Assembly (NCBI RefSeq): GCF_002847445.1
Contig: NZ_CP025433.1
Coordinates: 62,001 to 126,000 of the forward strand
Length of the DNA: 64,000 nt
Reading direction: 5' to 3'
Source: Paracoccus zhejiangensis
Lineage (GTDB): Bacteria; Pseudomonadota; Alphaproteobacteria; Rhodobacterales; Rhodobacteraceae
Below the pieces are notes generated by a model. That model was not told the origin of the DNA. It did not search any database and saw only the letters and a list, made by a program, of their open reading frames with translations. Shown piece after piece: positions 62,773 to 64,000 of this stretch (within the stretch, counting starts at the first letter, position 1; each line of letters begins with the position of its first letter). Made by a program: the position numbers and the translations under genes.

Positions 62773-64000
62773 ATGATGTCAGGCAAGGACACTCTCCCGC
62801 CCTATTTCAACATCGATCCGGCCAAGGCAGCCAAGCGTCTGTCCGAGCCTATCGACACCGCCCGATTCGCGAAAGCCGCCGCCTTCGCCGCGCGGGGGCG
62901 CGAGGATCTGGCCAAGCGCGGCTATGCCCCCGACGGTCGCAAGCGCCTGCGCCGCTTCTCGACCTGGGAGGTCTGCCAGTACCTGATCCCGGTCGCCCCC
63001 GCGCATTTCCGCCGGGTGCTGCGCAAGTCCCCCGATCTGCCGCAGGGCACCGGCGAGGGCAATTCGAAATGGTTCACCCTCGAGGAGGTCTTGCGCCTCA
63101 GGGACCATTTCGCCGCCGAGGGCGCGGCGGGCCGCGAATACCGCCCCTGGCGCCCCGAGGGCCTGCCCGCGAAAACCATCGCGGTGGCGAATTTCAAGGG
63201 CGGCGTCGGCAAGACCTCGACCGCCGCGCATCTGGCCATGTCGGCGGCGCTCGACGGCTACAAGGTGCTGGTCGTCGATCTGGACAGCCAGGGCAGCATG
63301 ACCTCGATCATGGGCGGACGGGTGCCCGATGAATGGTCCACCGCCTTCCCGCTGCTGGCCAAGGATTACGCCCTCGCCCTGCAGGACGAGAACCGGGTCC
63401 GCGCCGCCGCCGGTCAAAGCCCCCTGCCCTTCGACGAGACCCTGACCGAGGCGCTCAAGCTCAGCGCCCGCGACGTGATCCAGCCGACCCATTGGCCGAA
63501 CATCGATCTTCTGGGCGCGCAGCTGAACCTCTACTGGGCCGAGTTCCAGGTACCGGTCTGGCGCATGGGGTTGCGCGGCTGGCCGCTCTGGGATGCGCTT
63601 GGCAACGCGCTCCACAACGACCGCATCGTTAACGATTACGACATCATCATCCTCGATACTCCCCCGGCGCTTGGCTATCTGACCATCAATGCGCTGGCGG
63701 CGGCCGATATCCTGCTAGTGCCGCTTGGGGCCAGCTTCCTGGAATTCGACTCGACGGGACGGTTCTTCGACATGCTCTATTCCACCTTCGCCAGCGTCGA
63801 GGATGGCGAGAACGCCGCCCGTCGCCGCGACGGCTTGCCGGAGATGCGCTTCGAATGGGACGCCGTCCGCGCGCTGATCACCCGCTTCGATGCCGGGCAG
63901 CAGACCGATCTGGCCAATGTCATCCAGGCCTATTTCGGCGATTTCATGACCACCTACCGGCAGGAAACCACCGCCATGGTCGGCCAGGCCGGCGAGCAGG
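62773..64000 (+). CDS. parA: ParA-type plasmid partition ATPase (runs off the window)
   Basis: The open frame from ATG 62773 (or 62776) continues beyond the last base, so the 409 visible residues are partial. After an N-terminal helix-turn-helix part (about 20-120, FSTWEVCQYLIP), Walker A is FKGGVGKTS (K147), Walker A-prime-like VVDLDSQGS and Walker B-like ILDTPPALGYLTINAL. This is the RepA/ParA class with an N-terminal DNA-binding domain. It is divergent from the replication initiator. A parB gene should follow outside the window. Confidence 0.92.
   Translation, partial: MMSGKDTLPPYFNIDPAKAAKRLSEPIDTARFAKAAAFAARGREDLAKRGYAPDGRKRLRRFSTWEVCQYLIPVAPAHFRRVLRKSPDLPQGTGEGNSKWFTLEEVLRLRDHFAAEGAAGREYRPWRPEGLPAKTIAVANFKGGVGKTSTAAHLAMSAALDGYKVLVVDLDSQGSMTSIMGGRVPDEWSTAFPLLAKDYALALQDENRVRAAAGQSPLPFDETLTEALKLSARDVIQPTHWPNIDLLGAQLNLYWAEFQVPVWRMGLRGWPLWDALGNALHNDRIVNDYDIIILDTPPALGYLTINALAAADILLVPLGASFLEFDSTGRFFDMLYSTFASVEDGENAARRRDGLPEMRFEWDAVRALITRFDAGQQTDLANVIQAYFGDFMTTYRQETTAMVGQAGEQ

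Noticed and set aside
1..64000. CRISPR arrays or prophage genes
   Set aside because: No regularly spaced repeat-spacer pattern and no capsid, terminase or tail gene was seen in the window.

Overview
The window is about 64 kb of GC-rich DNA (roughly 64-65 percent by eye) that reads as most of a conjugative or mobilisable alphaproteobacterial plasmid, probably from a Rhodobacterales host such as Paracoccus or a relative. That host call is an inference from codon use and from the mix of families: a DUF982 protein, a CspA-type protein, a Rep_3/ParA replication pair, VirB/VirD4 genes and a VirD2-like relaxase. No rRNA, tRNA or CRISPR array was found.

Layout. 0-5 kb: the distal end of a type IV secretion operon (virB10, virB11, two small genes, virD4). 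5-10 kb: a dead IS5-type transposase, an AT-rich patch, a subtilase without a signal peptide, a small WGR protein and a membrane fatty acid desaturase. 10-13.5 kb: a DUF982 protein, an intact IS256-family element inserted at the 3' end of a cold-shock gene, and small hypothetical genes. 13.5-28 kb: an envelope and stress block with a small basic protein, a giant cyclic beta-glucan synthase, a transglutaminase, three small genes, a Crp/Fnr regulator, an orphan GroEL and a VapBC-type toxin-antitoxin pair. 28-36.2 kb: the mobilisation and leading region, with a VirD2-like relaxase, an accessory protein, a nested inverted-repeat candidate oriT, two paralogous small proteins, a SRAP protein with an apparent ATC start, and an ArdC-type antirestriction protein among small genes.

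36.9-47.8 kb is a sugar or polyol uptake and catabolism locus: a ribose-type ABC transporter, two Gfo/Idh/MocA dehydrogenases, two TIM-barrel isomerase/epimerase proteins and a YgiN-like monooxygenase. Divergent from it are a ROK regulator and an overlapping gene for a cytoplasmic look-alike of the operon's own binding protein. 48-53.5 kb is an insertion-sequence nest (IS66 and IS1182 remnants, an intact IS110 transposase) around an unrecognised 767-residue membrane-associated protein with a PD-(D/E)XK-like motif. 53.6-60.5 kb holds an ABC ATPase fragment, a glutathione transferase, a DUF4242 protein, a BTAD/SARP-type regulator, an exported protein, two paralogous secreted alpha/beta hydrolases and a winged-helix/alpha-beta-hydrolase fusion. 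CGTGAC(G) direct repeats lie in the promoters of both hydrolases. 61-64 kb is the replication and partition region: Rep_3 initiator, iteron-like repeats and a ParA running off the end.

The strongest candidates for something new are the ROK plus cytoplasmic binding-protein pair, the hydrolase/SARP cluster with its heptamer sites, and the 767-residue nuclease-like membrane protein. Each rests on sequence reading alone, without database searches.
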